Source: Candidatus Avelusimicrobium caledoniensis (GTDB taxonomy: Bacteria; Elusimicrobiota; Elusimicrobia; Elusimicrobiales; Elusimicrobiaceae). From it: a stretch of 62,052 nucleotides of DNA. Shown in pieces: positions 62,046 to 62,052 of this stretch. The notes under the pieces are model-generated. The model worked only from the letters and a program-made list of their open reading frames with translations. It had not been told where the DNA came from and searched no databases. The position numbers and the translations under genes were made by a program. Location: assembly GCA_900315795.1 (NCBI GenBank), contig ONAM01000007.1:1-62052 (forward strand), given 5' to 3'. Every line of letters begins with the position of its first letter. Position 1 is the first letter of the stretch.

Positions 62046-62052
62046 CGAAAAG

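Overview
The window looks like a chromosomal segment of a Gram-negative, anaerobic, gut-type bacterium of the Elusimicrobiota (Elusimicrobium-like). This placement is an inference. It rests on many scattered orphan type IV pilin genes with near-identical N-termini, LPS genes (waaA, a GT9 heptosyltransferase-like protein, a flippase), anaerobe-type oxidative and iron genes (perR-rubrerythrin, FeoA-FeoB fusion, 2[4Fe-4S] ferredoxin), and many Sec-secreted proteins that match no family I recognise. No phage, IS transposase or CRISPR array is visible.

Layout. 1-5.4 kb: start of a secreted protein, an orphan acyl carrier protein/AMP-binding pair, a DHA2-type MFS exporter, a secreted protein and rfbA. 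5.4-9.8 kb: pilin A, perR-rubrerythrin, a BaiN/HI0933 flavoprotein, a membrane protein. 9.9-19.8 kb: Na/Pi symporter, DUF1232, AsmA-like, a secreted tandem caspase-fold-like protein, waaA and a GT9 enzyme with a duplicated N-domain. 19.9-27.3 kb: pilin B, PC4-like protein, Ser/Thr kinase-PP2C pair, groES-groEL, pilin C. 27.4-33.3 kb: two degenerate trypsin-like secreted proteins, BI-1/YccA, pgk with a vestigial second tail, pilin D, secG, tRNA-Leu. 33.4-43.7 kb: two tandem 422-residue secreted paralogues, two DMT transporters, HAD phosphatase, cyclodeaminase, a helical protein, a long acidic GYF_2 protein. 43.9-53.7 kb: pilin E, pepT, LEA-type lipoprotein, ankyrin/J-like protein, FeoB, ferredoxin, two ankyrin proteins, pilin F. 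53.8-62 kb: FGGY kinase, PD-(D/E)XK nuclease, an AT-rich methyltransferase/DUF115 pair, tRNA-Arg, flippase, TraF_2-type outer-membrane protein.

Three patterns go beyond ordinary annotation. (1) Eight genes for exported proteins have a 15-bp motif (TRGGYCYWWWDNCCC) that abuts the -35 hexamer (2-nt gap in one), mostly with a second half-site upstream. This looks like an activator-controlled secretome regulon. (2) All six pilin genes have a TTGACA promoter whose spacer is filled by an 11-12 bp homopolymer, which suggests spacer-length phase variation. Short palindromic repeats sit next to, and twice inside, these pilin genes. (3) tRNA-Leu and tRNA-Arg each carry the same kind of downstream element. 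Each contains an inverted copy of the host tRNA's own T-arm and hairpins with conserved loops and different stems. Each is closed by a duplicated tRNA 3' end plus terminator.

Several genes appear to start without a Shine-Dalgarno and almost at the predicted transcription start (7489, 16981, 28480, 37011). Everything here is read by eye; no database or folding program was used.
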